A stretch of 64,000 nt of DNA from Streptomyces tendae (lineage in GTDB: Bacteria > Actinomycetota > Actinomycetes > Streptomycetales > Streptomycetaceae), in the NCBI RefSeq assembly GCF_008632955.1, contig NZ_CP043959.1, forward strand, positions 2,108,001 to 2,172,000. Direction: 5' to 3'. The number at the start of each line of letters is the position of its first letter. Within the stretch, counting starts at the first letter, position 1. The notes beneath the pieces are model-generated. The model had not been told where the DNA came from and did no database searches. It was given only the letters and a program-made list of their open reading frames with translations. The position numbers and the translations under genes are program-made. Below, piece by piece: positions 55,804-64,000 of this stretch.

Positions 55804-57108
55804 TCAGGACGGGCCCTGGCAGCCCTGCACCAGCGCGATACCGAGCGCCACCACCAGCGTCACCACCACGAACACGAACAACCGCTGCCTGAGCAGGCGC
55901 GGATTGGCCGGACGCAGACCGGACCCGGTCGTCCGGGGCGCGGGCCGGCGGCCGCCCGTGCCGGTGCCGGGCCGCGTGGTGCCGCGCGACGCGGGGCCCG
56001 GGCGCGGCCTGGGCCGCGAGGGCGAGCCCTGGCGGGGCGCACCGTCGCGGGGCGCACCGCCTCCCCGGGACGCCGGGACACCGCGGCCGCCCCGTGAGGG
56101 TGTCGGGCCACCGCCCCGGGACACGGGACCCGGACCGCGCCCGGCCGACGCACCGCGCGGGGGAGTGGCCCGGCCGCCCTGCCTGCGGGCGTCCCGCTCC
56201 GGATAGGTGTCCGCGAGGCGCCCGGTGGGCCGTTCGGACTCCGGGGTGCGCGGCGCGGGCGGCCGGACGTCGGCGAGGCCCTGCGCCTCACGCGCGGCGA
56301 TCTCCTTGAGCCGCAGCGACAGTTGCAGCGTGCTGGGCCGCTCCTCGGGGTCCTTCGCCAGACAGGCGCGGACCAGCGGGGCCAGCGCGTCCGGGACCCC
56401 CTGCAGCTGGGCCTCCTCGTGCACCACGCGGTACAGCATCACCTCGGAACTGCCGTGTCCGAAGGGGGAGTCGCCCATCGACGCGTAGGCGAGCGTGGCG
56501 CCCAGCGAGAACACGTCGGTGGCGGGGGTGACGGCCGCGCCGCGCACCTGCTCGGGGGCGAGGAAGCCGGGCGAGCCGACGGCCGTGCCGACGTGCGTGA
56601 GCGTCGAGGCGCCCGTGGCCCAGGCGATGCCGAAGTCGATGATCCGCGGCCCCTTCGGGGACAGCAGGATGTTGGACGGCTTGAGATCCCGGTGCACCAC
56701 ACCGGCCTCGTGCACGGCGACGAGCCCCTCGGACAGGGCGGCGCCGACGGCGGCCACTTCGGCGGCGCCCAGCGGGCCCTCGTCGGCGACCTTGTCGTGC
56801 AGCGACGGGCCCGGCACGTACTGGGTGGCGAACCAGGGGCGGTCCGCCTCCAGGTCGGCGGCGACCAGCCGGGCGGTGCAGCCGCCCCTGATGCGCCGGG
56901 CCGCCGAGACCTCGCGGGCGAACCGCGAGCGGAACTCCTGGTCCTCCGCCAGATCGGGACGGATCACCTTCAGCGCGACCCGCTGCCCCTTCTTGTCGGA
57001 GCCCAGGTAGACCACGCCCATCCCGCCCGCGCCGAGCCGTCGGTGAAGCCTGAAAGAGCCGACGACGCGCGGGTCCTCGCGCCTCAGGCGCATCATCGCC
57101 ATGTTCAT
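55804..57108 (-). CDS. Ser/Thr protein kinase (PknB-like) with C-terminal membrane anchor
   Basis: A 434-residue Hanks-type kinase. The Gly-rich loop is RLGAGGMGVVYLG, with Lys47 in VALKVIR, catalytic HRDLKPSN (Asp141) and DFG at 158-160; the activation loop has THVGTAVGSPGFLAPEQ. After the kinase domain (to about 280) a Pro/Arg/Gly-rich basic linker leads to one helix at 405-427 (LFVFVVVTLVVALGIALVQG) and a short CQGPS tail; no extracellular sensor domain follows. ATG 57108 is chosen because it starts just before the kinase fold. Divergent from the small gene at 57313. Confidence 0.9.
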   Translation of the reverse strand: MNMAMMRLRREDPRVVGSFRLHRRLGAGGMGVVYLGSDKKGQRVALKVIRPDLAEDQEFRSRFAREVSAARRIRGGCTARLVAADLEADRPWFATQYVPGPSLHDKVADEGPLGAAEVAAVGAALSEGLVAVHEAGVVHRDLKPSNILLSPKGPRIIDFGIAWATGASTLTHVGTAVGSPGFLAPEQVRGAAVTPATDVFSLGATLAYASMGDSPFGHGSSEVMLYRVVHEEAQLQGVPDALAPLVRACLAKDPEERPSTLQLSLRLKEIAAREAQGLADVRPPAPRTPESERPTGRLADTYPERDARRQGGRATPPRGASAGRGPGPVSRGGGPTPSRGGRGVPASRGGGAPRDGAPRQGSPSRPRPRPGPASRGTTRPGTGTGGRRPAPRTTGSGLRPANPRLLRQRLFVFVVVTLVVALGIALVQGCQGPS

Positions 57109-57312
57109 CCCCGCTGCCCGGTCCTGTGACGTGCCACAGCTTACGTTTCCACACCCGTCCGTGCGCAGAGGCCGCGCCCTCTCGTATCGACGGATTGTCA
57201 GTGGCAAGTGGGAGACTTGAAGAGTGGTCAGGGGGCGCGTGAACAGGCCGGGTTCACGCGACGGTGCGAGGCGCCGATCCCAACCACCCGACGGGCGAGG
57301 GGGATTGATCAC

Positions 57313-57549
57313 GTGAAGGGTGACCGGGTGGAGATCGTCGTGGACGCCGGGGACACGACGCGTACCTACGAGGTGGTGGCCTCCAGGGCCGGGCGCAGGG
57401 TGGAGACGGCGGTGCGACGAGGAGTGGTCGAAGTGAGCGAAGTCACCCGAACCGGGGCTGTGGTGCGGACCGCGCGTTTCATGGCGAACCGGGTGCTCGC
57501 CCTGGTCGAGCAGCCCGTGCCGCGCCAGGACACCTCGGAGGGGGCCTGA
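57313..57549 (+). CDS. small conserved-looking protein of unknown function
   Basis: A 78-residue protein: KGDRVEIVVDAGDTTRTYEV, VASRAGRRVETAVRRGVVEV, ARFMANRVLALVEQPVP. It is predicted to be mostly beta strand. No family recognised. GTG 57313 is preceded by a run of five G; an in-frame ATG at 57208 would add 35 residues of poor quality. Divergent from the Ser/Thr kinase gene, so they may share regulation. Confidence 0.6.
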   Translation: MKGDRVEIVVDAGDTTRTYEVVASRAGRRVETAVRRGVVEVSEVTRTGAVVRTARFMANRVLALVEQPVPRQDTSEGA

Positions 57550-57781
57550 GCGGCGGCCGTCCCCTCGGGGATGTCCCTGAGGAGGGGACTCCGTCTCCAC
57601 CCAGGGAGTACGACGCCGGTGCCCGCTCATCCTCGGGGAGGCCCGCCAATCGGTACGAGGGCATGACGTGACGGACGCCGGTGACCCCTAGATTTGAGAT
57701 CGAGCGGCGGGTGCAGCACTCGTCCCCCGAGGTCGACGCCCGCCGCTGTCAAAGACAACAGAAACGGTCAGGAGTGGGGCC

Positions 57782-57961
57782 ATGGCGTACACGGCACCGC
57801 GGACACTGCTCCGCACGCGGGAACGCGGCGAGGGCCGCCGGCACCCGCTGGTGGCGACGCTGATGGCCCTGCCCCTGGCGGTCCTGCTCCTCCTCGTCTT
57901 CGACGGGTGGGAGACGGTGACCACACAGGCGTCGTCCGTGGGAGAGATGCTGGGGCGCTGA
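57782..57961 (+). CDS. small single-span membrane protein
   Basis: A 59-residue protein starting MAYTAPRTLLRTRERGEG with a hydrophobic helix (LVATLMALPLAVLLLLVF) and a short acidic, Ser/Thr-rich outer tail. ATG 57782 is preceded by AGGAGTGGGG. A -10-like TAGATT lies at 57689-57694. Function unknown; likely a single-pass inner membrane peptide. Followed by a strong terminator at 58049-58082. Confidence 0.65.
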   Translation: MAYTAPRTLLRTRERGEGRRHPLVATLMALPLAVLLLLVFDGWETVTTQASSVGEMLGR

Positions 57962-58048
57962 TCAGCGACCCCCAGGCCCGGAAGAGCGGTCCGGGCGGGG
58001 ACATCCACCCATGAAACCCCGTGGGGACGGGGGTGCGGCGGACGGCAA

Positions 58049-58082
58049 AATGCCGGCGCAGCTGGGGAGCTGCGCCGGCATT
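58049..58082 (+). terminator. perfect 15-bp hairpin terminator
   Basis: AATGCCGGCGCAGCT (58049-58063), loop GGGG, perfect complement 58068-58082, then TTGCC. Located 87 bases after the small membrane protein gene. Confidence 0.85.
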
Positions 58083-58172
58083 GCCATGCCCGGACGCGCC
58101 GGACGTCCGTACGCCCCGGCCCCGCAGGGCACGCGACCACGACGCGGCGCCCCGCCCGCGTAGCCTCACCCC

Positions 58173-59099
58173 GTGACCCCGGACCTGCCCTCCGCCCTGA
58201 CCGCCCGCGCCGCGCAGGCGGCCCACGCGAGAGCCGTCGCCTGCGCCTGCGTCGCGGCCACCCTGGCCCACCGCGAGGACACCACCGTCGTCCGGCACGC
58301 CGCCACCGTGGCCAAGGCGCACGCCCCCGGCACCGACCCCGCCGAACTGGCCCGGCGCGTCGCCGTCGCCGCCGGCCTCCCCGGCGTCCTGCTGCCCCCG
58401 CTCGCCCCGAGCCCGGTCGAACTGCACGGCCGCCCGGTCACGTACTGGCCCTACGGCACCCCCGTGGACCCCGGCGACCCGGACGCCGCTCCCTGGGAGG
58501 AGGCGGCCACCCTCCTCGCCCGCCTGCACCTCGCCCCGCTGCCCGCCGGCCTGCCCCCGATGCGCGGGCCCGAGAAGGCGGCCCGGGCCGTCGCCCTCCT
58601 CCGGGACACCGCGTCCCGCCATCCCGCCGCCGCCCCTTTGCTGGACGCCTGGGCGGAACTGCCCGCGTGGGCCCGGGGAGAGGAACCGGCGCCGGGCCCC
58701 GCACGCCTCTGCCACGGCGACTTCCACCTCGGCCAGCTGATACGCCGGGCCGGGCCCGGCCACCCCTGGCTGCTGATCGACGTGGACGACCTGGGCCCCG
58801 GCACACCCGTGTGGGACCTGGCCCGCCCCGCCGCCTGGTACGCCTGCGGCATGCTCGACCCCGACGCCTGGCACCGCTTCCTGACCGCCTACCGCGCGGC
58901 AGGCGGTCCGGCCGTACCGGCCGACGGCGACCCGTGGACCGTGCTGGACGTCCCGGCCCGCGCGCTGACCGTCCAGACCGCCGCCCGCGCCGTCACCAAG
59001 GCGGTCGCCGCGGGCCGGGCGCTGGACGAGGTGGAGGAGTCGCTGGTCGACGCCTGTGCCCGCATGCGGTCCGCGCCCGCGCCGTCCCCGGCGGACTGA
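58173..59099 (+). CDS. APH-family phosphotransferase
   Basis: A 308-residue kinase-fold protein of the aminoglycoside/choline phosphotransferase family. The catalytic loop LCHGDFHLGQLI (Asp, His) and metal-binding LIDVDDLGPGTPVWDLARP are intact. The N-terminal lobe is short and Ala-rich. Such Streptomyces proteins mostly have unknown small-molecule substrates; antibiotic resistance is not implied. GTG 58173 with TAGCCT (58161-58166) six bases upstream suggests a leaderless message. Confidence 0.85.
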   Translation: MTPDLPSALTARAAQAAHARAVACACVAATLAHREDTTVVRHAATVAKAHAPGTDPAELARRVAVAAGLPGVLLPPLAPSPVELHGRPVTYWPYGTPVDPGDPDAAPWEEAATLLARLHLAPLPAGLPPMRGPEKAARAVALLRDTASRHPAAAPLLDAWAELPAWARGEEPAPGPARLCHGDFHLGQLIRRAGPGHPWLLIDVDDLGPGTPVWDLARPAAWYACGMLDPDAWHRFLTAYRAAGGPAVPADGDPWTVLDVPARALTVQTAARAVTKAVAAGRALDEVEESLVDACARMRSAPAPSPAD

Positions 59100-59200
59100 G
59101 ACCAATTTCCGCGACATAGGGTGCAACCGGCCCGCGGCAGGAGAGAGTCTGTCCTGGCGATACGCGAAGCAGGAACGACCGGCGAGGAGTTGAACCGGAT

Positions 59201-59485
59201 ATGCAGTGTCCGAAGTGCCGTGCCCCCATGCACACGTACAACCGCAACGGTGTCCAGATCGAGCAGTGCAGCGGGTGCCGGGGCATCTTCCTCGACTACG
59301 GCGAGCTCGAGTCGCTGACCCGGCTGGAGTCCCAGTGGTCGCAGCCCGCCGCCCCGCCCCCGCCCGCCGCACCCCAGGCGTACCCGCCCGCGGCACCGCA
59401 GGCCCCGGCGTGGGGAGCGCCGCACGGCGGCCACTACGGCCACCGCCGCCAGAAGAGCTTCGGCCACATGCTCTTCTCCAGCTGA
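59201..59485 (+). CDS. TFIIB-type zinc-ribbon protein
   Basis: A 94-residue protein. The N-terminal zinc ribbon has MQCPKCRAPMHTY and QCSGCRGIFLDYGELE (Cys3, Cys6, Cys23, Cys26), as in the zf-TFIIB family. A Pro/Ala/Gln-rich linker and a His-rich GHYGHRRQKSFGHMLF tail follow. Function unknown; possibly nucleic-acid or protein binding. ATG 59201. Confidence 0.88.
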   Translation: MQCPKCRAPMHTYNRNGVQIEQCSGCRGIFLDYGELESLTRLESQWSQPAAPPPPAAPQAYPPAAPQAPAWGAPHGGHYGHRRQKSFGHMLFSS

Positions 59486-59535
59486 CGGCACACGACGAAG
59501 CCCCCGGTCGCGGGACCGGGGGCTTCGTGCGGTGT

Positions 59536-59606
59536 GGACGATACTGGGATTGAACCAGTGACCTCTTCCGTGTCAGGGAAGCGCTCTCCCGCTGAGCTAA
59601 TCGTCC
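59536..59606 (-). tRNA. tRNA-Val (GAC), copy 1
   Basis: On the minus strand a full cloverleaf: acceptor GGACGAT/ATCGTCC, D arm GCTC-GAGC, anticodon stem CTTCC-GGAAG with loop CTGACAC (anticodon GAC), T arm ACTGG-TTCAATC-CCAGT. 71 nt, no encoded CCA. Confidence 0.96.
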
Positions 59607-59650
59607 TCGGGACCACGACCACTCCGCGGAGCGGATCATGGGCACTGCGT

Positions 59651-59721
59651 GCGCGATACTGGGATTGAACCAGTGACCTCTTCCGTGTCAGGGAAGCGCT
59701 CTCCCGCTGAGCTAATCGCGC
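59651..59721 (-). tRNA. tRNA-Val (GAC), copy 2 with altered acceptor stem
   Basis: Identical to the flanking copies in the D, anticodon and T arms, but with acceptor GCGCGAT/ATCGCGC. Pairs 2-71 and 3-70 changed on both sides (G-C to C-G, A-T to G-C), so folding is kept. 71 nt, no encoded CCA. Confidence 0.95.
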
Positions 59722-59748
59722 GGGTACGGATCTTCGAGAAGATCCAGT

Positions 59749-59819
59749 GGACGATACTGGGATTGAACCAGTGACCTCTTCCGTGTCAGGGAAGCGCTCT
59801 CCCGCTGAGCTAATCGTCC
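59749..59819 (-). tRNA. tRNA-Val (GAC), copy 3
   Basis: Same sequence as copy 1 over all 71 bases as far as I can compare: acceptor GGACGAT/ATCGTCC, anticodon GAC. Five bases separate it from tRNA-Cys. Confidence 0.96.
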
Positions 59820-59824
59820 TTGGA

Positions 59825-59894
59825 GGTGGAGACGGGATTTGAACCCGTGTAGACGGCTTTGCAGGCCGTTGCCTCGCCTCTCGGCCACTCCACC
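59825..59894 (-). tRNA. tRNA-Cys (GCA)
   Basis: Cloverleaf with acceptor GGTGGAG/CTCCACC, anticodon GCA in loop CTGCAAA with stem ACGGC-GCCGT, and T loop TTCAAAT. 70 nt, no encoded CCA. Confidence 0.95.
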
Positions 59895-59932
59895 AGGAGT
59901 GTAGGGGACCGGGAAGCCCCCTCTTCCTTCGA

Positions 59933-60004
59933 GCGGACGACGAGGCTCGAACTCGCGACCTCAACCTTGGCAAGGTTGCGCTCTACCAACTGAGCTACGT
60001 CCGC
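59933..60004 (-). tRNA. tRNA-Gly (GCC)
   Basis: Cloverleaf with acceptor GCGGACG/CGTCCGC, anticodon GCC in stem CAACC-GGTTG, T loop TTCGAGC. 72 nt. It is the first gene of the tRNA operon (Gly-Cys-Val-Val-Val on the minus strand). Confidence 0.96.
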
Positions 60005-60045
60005 CTGTCGTTTCGGTCCGCTTCCGCGTCCCGGCGACGAACTGA

Positions 60046-60073
60046 ACTCTAGCGGATTCCGGGGCCAGCACAA
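60046..60073 (-). promoter_or_regulatory. promoter of the tRNA cluster
   Basis: Minus strand: TTGTGC (60073-60068), 16 bases, TAGAGT (60051-60046), placing transcription start about 35 bases before tRNA-Gly. Confidence 0.6.
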
Positions 60074-60158
60074 AAACCCGTTTGTGCAGCGTGCTGCGCT
60101 GCGCCTGCTCACGGGCGTGGCCACGTCACCGCCACGCGGGCCGCCATAGACTCGTGGC

Positions 60159-61211
60159 GTGCTCGACCTGCCACCTCTCGCGCGCTTCGGTGACCGCGTC
60201 GCCACCGGCCTCGCCGACGTCACCGACGACCCCGCCGCCCTCGACTCCACGGGCTTCTGGGCCGTCGCCGCCGACTTCGAGGGCCGTCTGACCTGCGCCC
60301 GTTTCCGGGACGTCCGGGACGAGCCGGTGCCCCGGCCGGTGCCGGGGGCGTGGCGGGGACCGGCGGCCGGTGACTGGACGTCCTCCCTCGACCGCGCCGC
60401 GTACACGACGGCGGTGCGTCGCATCCGCGACCACATAGCCGCGGGCGAGGTGTACCAGGCGAACCTCTGCCGCGTCCTGTCCGCGCCGGTGTCCCCGGAC
60501 GCCGACGTGGACGCCCTCACCGCGCTGCTGGCCCGCGGCAACCCGGCGCCGTACGCAGGAACGATTCGGCTGCCCCGGCACGGCGTGGAGATCGCCACCG
60601 CGTCCCCCGAGCTGTTCCTGCGCCGGGACGGTCGGGTCGTCGAGTCCGGCCCCATCAAGGGCACCGGCCGGACCGAGCAGGACCTGCTGGAGAAGGACTA
60701 CGCCGAGAACGTCATGATCGTCGACCTGGTCCGCAACGACATCGGGCAGGTCTGCGCCACCGGCACGGTCACGGTGCCCGACCTGTGCGCCGTCGAGAAG
60801 CACCCCGGTCTGTTCCACCTGGTGTCGACGGTCCGCGGCGAGCTGCGGGACGGCCAGGGATGGCCCGAACTGCTCGGCGCGGCCTTCCCGCCCGGGTCCG
60901 TCACCGGGGCGCCCAAGTCCAGCGCCCTGCGGATCATCGAGGCCCTGGAACCGGCACCGCGCGGCCCCTACTGCGGCGGGATCGGCTGGGTCGACGCCGA
61001 CCGCGGCACCGGTGTGCTCGCCGTCGGCATCCGCACCTTCTGGATCGACCGGGACACGCGGGGCGCGGCCGTGCTGCGGTTCGGCACCGGCGCCGGCATC
61101 ACCTGGGGCTCCGATCCCGAGGGGGAGTGGCGGGAGACCGAGCTGAAGGCCTCCCGGCTGCTCGCGGTAGCGTCGGGGACGTACCAGGTGAGCGAAAGGA
61201 TCCGGACGTGA
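60159..61211 (+). CDS. chorismate-binding enzyme, aminodeoxychorismate synthase component I-like
   Basis: A 350-residue member of the anthranilate/aminodeoxychorismate synthase component I family. Key blocks: AGEVYQANLCRVL, SPELFLRRDGRVVESGPIKG (the PIKG lysine typical of PabB), NVMIVDLVRNDIGQVC, FPPGSVTGAPKSSALRII and a C-terminal WRETELKASRLL. It should aminate chorismate for 4-aminobenzoate and hence folate. It lacks the long N-terminal lobe of full PabB, and the glutaminase subunit is not nearby. GTG 60159 with TAGACT (60147-60152) six bases upstream: leaderless. GTGA overlap with the next gene. Confidence 0.87.
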   Translation: MLDLPPLARFGDRVATGLADVTDDPAALDSTGFWAVAADFEGRLTCARFRDVRDEPVPRPVPGAWRGPAAGDWTSSLDRAAYTTAVRRIRDHIAAGEVYQANLCRVLSAPVSPDADVDALTALLARGNPAPYAGTIRLPRHGVEIATASPELFLRRDGRVVESGPIKGTGRTEQDLLEKDYAENVMIVDLVRNDIGQVCATGTVTVPDLCAVEKHPGLFHLVSTVRGELRDGQGWPELLGAAFPPGSVTGAPKSSALRIIEALEPAPRGPYCGGIGWVDADRGTGVLAVGIRTFWIDRDTRGAAVLRFGTGAGITWGSDPEGEWRETELKASRLLAVASGTYQVSERIRT

Positions 61212-62029
61212 AGATCTGGCTCGACGGCGCGCTGCGGGACATCGAGTCCGCCCGCGTCTCCGTCCTCGACCACGGACTGACCGTGGGCGACGGCATCTTC
61301 GAGACGGTGAAGGCCGTGGACGGGCGGCCGTTCGCCCTCACCCGGCATCTCGACCGGCTGACCCGCTCGGCCCGCGGGCTCGGGCTGCCCGACCCCGACC
61401 TCGACGAGGTACGCCGCGCCTGCGCCGCCGTCCTCGAGGCCAACCCCGTGCCGCTCGGCCGGCTGCGCCTCACCTACACCGGAGGGCGGGGCCCGCTGGG
61501 CTCCGACCGCGGCGAGCACGGCACCACCCTCGTGGTCGCCCTCGGCGGGACCACCCGCCGCCCCGACTCCACGGCCGTCGTCACCGTGCCCTGGACCCGC
61601 AACGAGCGCGGCGCCCTCACCGGCCTGAAGACCACCTCGTACGCCGAGAACGTCGTCGCCCTCGCCCGCGCCCGTGAACACGGCGCCACCGAGGCGCTGT
61701 TCGCCAACACGGTCGGACAGCTCTGCGAAGGCACCGGGTCGAACGTCTTCGTCGTCCTCGACGGCGAGATCCACACCCCGCCGCTCGCCTCCGGCTGCCT
61801 CGCGGGCATCACCCGCGCCCTGGTCGCCGAGTGGACCGGCGCCAAGGAGACCGACCTGCCGCTGGACGTCCTGCGGGACGCCGACGAGATCTTCCTCACC
61901 TCCACCCTGCGTGACGTGCAGGCCGTCCACCGCGTCGACGACCGTGAACTGTCCGCCGCCCCCGGCCCGGTGACGGCCAAGGCCATGCGGGTCTTCGACG
62001 AGCGGTCCGCGGCGGACATCGATCCGTGA
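61208..62029 (+). CDS. class IV aminotransferase, probable aminodeoxychorismate lyase
   Basis: A 273-residue PLP enzyme of fold type IV. Blocks: VSVLDHGLTVGDGIFETVKA, the PLP lysine in LTGLKTTSYAENVVAL, and EALFANTVGQLCEGTGSNVF. Together with the preceding chorismate-binding enzyme it most likely makes 4-aminobenzoate (PabC function), although branched-chain or D-amino-acid transamination cannot be excluded. Start GTG 61208 overlaps the upstream stop by four bases. Confidence 0.87.
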   Translation: MKIWLDGALRDIESARVSVLDHGLTVGDGIFETVKAVDGRPFALTRHLDRLTRSARGLGLPDPDLDEVRRACAAVLEANPVPLGRLRLTYTGGRGPLGSDRGEHGTTLVVALGGTTRRPDSTAVVTVPWTRNERGALTGLKTTSYAENVVALARAREHGATEALFANTVGQLCEGTGSNVFVVLDGEIHTPPLASGCLAGITRALVAEWTGAKETDLPLDVLRDADEIFLTSTLRDVQAVHRVDDRELSAAPGPVTAKAMRVFDERSAADIDP

Positions 62030-62081
62030 GGGGCCGGAAAACCGGCTGAAGCGGGGGAGCGGAGCGGGTAGAACACCCCTG

Positions 62082-62906
62082 ATGACCACCACCCTGCGGC
62101 CGACCGAGCCGCTTCAGCGGAACCCCGACGGAACGCGCTCGCGCCGTTTCCACGTCTGCGTGAACAGCCGTCCCGTCGGGGAGGTGCACCTCGGCACGGA
62201 CCCGGTCTTCGGCGACGCCGTGGCCCGGGTCGTCAGCCTGCGCATCGACGAACCGGACCGGCGGCGCGGCCGGGGCACGGTGGCCGCCCTGGCGGCGGAG
62301 GAGGTGGCCCGCACCTGGGGCTGCCGGCGCATCGAGGCCACCGTCCCCGCCGAACCGGGCACTCCCCTCTCCCTCGCCACGGCACTCGGCTACGTCGCGC
62401 GCAACCGGTCCATGGAGAAGGCCCTCGGCGACACCCCGCCCGCCCTGCCGGACGGCACGCGCGCACGGCCCATGACCGAGGAGGAGTTCGTCCCCTGGCA
62501 GGCCAGTAGCTCGGAGGACTACGCGCAGGAGTGGGTCCGGCGCGGGGTGCCCGAGGCCGAGGCACGCGCCAAGGCCGCCTCCGACCAGGCGGCGCTGCTG
62601 CCCTACGGTCTCGCCACGGAGGACATGGTCCTCAGCGTCCTCGAGCACGAGGGCACCGTGGTCGGCACGCTGTGGCTCGCGCTGCGCGGGGAGCGGGCCT
62701 ACGTGTACGACGTGGAGACCGTGCCGGCGCACCGCGGCCGGGGCCACGGCCGCAGTCTGATGCTCCTGGCCGAGGCCCAGGCTACCGCCGCGGGCAACAG
62801 GGCCCTCGGCCTCAACGTCTTTGCCGGCAACACCCCGGCGGAACGGCTCTACGCCTCACTCGGCTACACGACGACGAGCTACTCGCTGTACAAACCACTG
62901 ATGTGA
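62082..62906 (+). CDS. double-domain GNAT-family N-acetyltransferase
   Basis: A 274-residue protein with two acetyltransferase-like halves: a degenerate N-terminal one (VSLRIDEPDRRRGRGTVAAL) and a complete C-terminal one (VYDVETVPAHRGRGHGRSLM, NVFAGNTPAERLYASLGYTT). Substrate unknown. ATG 62082 with TAGAACA (62069-62075) just upstream suggests a leaderless message. Confidence 0.87.
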   Translation: MTTTLRPTEPLQRNPDGTRSRRFHVCVNSRPVGEVHLGTDPVFGDAVARVVSLRIDEPDRRRGRGTVAALAAEEVARTWGCRRIEATVPAEPGTPLSLATALGYVARNRSMEKALGDTPPALPDGTRARPMTEEEFVPWQASSSEDYAQEWVRRGVPEAEARAKAASDQAALLPYGLATEDMVLSVLEHEGTVVGTLWLALRGERAYVYDVETVPAHRGRGHGRSLMLLAEAQATAAGNRALGLNVFAGNTPAERLYASLGYTTTSYSLYKPLM

Positions 62907-63229
62907 CCGCGGCCGGTTCTCGCCTGCCCGTCCGTACCGGTCACGACCGCCACCGGACAGGGTGGACGGCCCGGCACCGAGCACGGCCGTACTCGGGCGA
63001 GGCGCGTCGGCCGCGCCATCGGTGCGGCCGATCCCGGCGGGCCGGGCCGGCGGGGGAGCCGTTCTCCAGGCACGTGGGCCGTCGTGGCGGACCCGGGCGC
63101 CGGGTCAGGACGCCGGTTCGGCCGTACCGGCGACCAGTCGCGGTACCGGTGCAGCCGGCCCGCCCACCGGTGCGGGGGCACGCGCGGCCGACTCGGTGTG
63201 CCGCCAGGCACCAGGCGCCGCGGGGCCGG
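62907..63229 (+). other. intergenic region between convergent GNAT and DsbA-like genes
   Basis: 323 bases, very GC-rich, with many short CCGG-containing inverted repeats (for example around 63000-63060 and 63115-63170). I see no gene, repeat family or clear promoter; the palindromes may serve as terminators. Confidence 0.4.
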
Positions 63230-63754
63230 TCAGGCCTCCTGGTCCGCCAGCAGACGGTCCGCGATCTCCTCGATGCGCGCCCGCAGCCCCTCCTGGCTCT
63301 TGCCGCCGTCGAGCCGCTCGCCGCCGATGACGTACGTCGGCGTCCCGGTCACTCCGATCGCCTTGCCCTCGGCCTGGTCCGCGTCCACCACCAGGATGTG
63401 CCGTCCGTCGATCAGGGCGGTGTCGACCTCCTCGGCGTCCAGACCCAGCTCGGCGGCGACCTCGACCAGGAAGGACTCGCCCCGGCGGTCCAGCTCGTCG
63501 AGCCGGCCCAGCACGGCCTCCACGTAGGGCCACCCCTGTCCCTGCTCCCACGCCTCCTCGGCGGCCTGCGCGGCGGCGAAGGCGTGCTTGTGCTTCTCCA
63601 GCGGGAAGTGCCGCAGCCGGATCTCCAGGCGGTCGCCGTACCGGGCACGCAGGGCGCGCAGGTCGTCCAGGGCTGTCCGGCAGTCGGAGCACTGCAGCTC
63701 GCACCACACCTCGAGAACGGGGGCGGCGGGGCGGGCGGGGGAGGAGTCACTCAT
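63230..63754 (-). CDS. DsbA-family thioredoxin-fold protein
   Basis: A 174-residue thioredoxin-fold protein with active site Cys22-Ser-Asp-Cys25 in WCELQCSDCRTAL, the inserted helical domain (KHAFAAAQAAEEAWEQGQGW) and cis-Pro in GVTGTPTYVIGGE. Resembles the FrnE/DsbA-type oxidoreductases without a signal peptide, so probably cytoplasmic. ATG 63754 (MSDSSPARP) is chosen; GTG 63760 is also possible, and upstream residues are not family-like. Confidence 0.87.
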   Translation of the reverse strand: MSDSSPARPAAPVLEVWCELQCSDCRTALDDLRALRARYGDRLEIRLRHFPLEKHKHAFAAAQAAEEAWEQGQGWPYVEAVLGRLDELDRRGESFLVEVAAELGLDAEEVDTALIDGRHILVVDADQAEGKAIGVTGTPTYVIGGERLDGGKSQEGLRARIEEIADRLLADQEA

Positions 63755-63954
63755 GGTGACAGTCTTCCAGCCGGGCCCCGCCCCACCCAATCCGGGCACG
63801 TACCGGACGGGCACCGGCCGGCACCTGCGGATGATCCGCGACCCGGAGATGTCCCTGATGTCCGCCCCGAGCGTGGCCCGGCGACCCGCGGCGGGTGCAG
63901 GATGGAAGGGACGAGATCTCCTCGTGCCCGTACGCACCTGCCCTGGAGGACCGG

Positions 63955-64000
63955 ATGATTGCCGAGACCGTCTGCTCCGCCGTCGCCGCGGCGGGCCTGG
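63955..64000 (+). CDS. start of a gene truncated by the window end
   Basis: ATG 63955 preceded by GGAGGA begins MIAETVCSAVAAAGL and runs off the window. The hydrophobic beginning suggests a membrane protein. No assignment possible. Confidence 0.5.
   Translation, partial: MIAETVCSAVAAAGL

Overview
The window is chromosomal DNA of a high-GC actinomycete, almost certainly a Streptomyces. Evidence: strong G/C bias at third codon positions, many GTG starts, leaderless genes with TANNNT -10 boxes, the GC-rich intergenic repeat typical of the genus, and gene neighbourhoods (infC-rpmI-rplT, pheST, argCJBDR, metNIQ, cobL-cobT) that from memory match the conserved Streptomyces core. I see no insertion sequence, prophage, CRISPR array, rRNA gene or replication origin.

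Layout. 1-3.3 kb: end of an unidentified gene, a mycosin-like subtilase, a class-A beta-lactamase-like hydrolase, SseB-like and DUF1844 proteins. 3.3-5.1 kb: translation operon infC-rpmI-rplT; infC starts at ATC and has a terminator in its leader. 5.2-11.2 kb: rRNA methyltransferase, PAS histidine kinase, pheS-pheT. 11.6-15.2 kb: SpoIIE-type phosphatase, NsdA-like regulator, NUDIX hydrolase. 15.2-22.4 kb: 3-hydroxybutyryl-CoA dehydrogenase, a Tat-exported glycosidase-like protein, a DMT transporter divergent from a MocR regulator, and small enzymes. 22.4-27.4 kb: argC-argJ-argB-argD-argR, with ARG-box-like sites over the promoter. 27.5-32.5 kb: a flavin electron-transfer set (ApbE, double FMN-binding protein, ferric-reductase-like membrane protein), then L,D-transpeptidase, PNPOx-like and secreted proteins. 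32.7-35.4 kb: argG and argH. 35.7-43.4 kb: aldo/keto reductase, TetR-MFS pair, PlsC, GlpQ-like phosphodiesterase, sigma-like protein and small membrane proteins. 43.5-47.2 kb: HAD phosphatase and metNIQ behind a Cys/Met leader peptide. 48.1-55.8 kb: corrin and siroheme genes cobL, a bluB-cobT fusion and a cysG-like gene, then a TrmH enzyme. 55.8-64 kb: Ser/Thr kinase, small proteins, five tRNAs, a pabB-like/aminotransferase-IV pair, GNAT and DsbA-like proteins and the start of a truncated gene.

How it works together. Arginine biosynthesis from N-acetylglutamyl phosphate onward is present together with its regulator. MetNIQ forms a complete methionine importer. CobL, BluB-CobT and the CysG-like protein cover early, middle and lower-ligand steps of B12 synthesis.

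A caution on sequence quality: at least five genes (near 17.3, 18.2-18.5, 31.2, 35.8 and 51.1-51.9 kb) carry one-base shifts, most of them losses within G or C runs, after which the expected protein continues in another frame. This looks more like homopolymer undercalling than gene decay. Affected genes are given as single loci.
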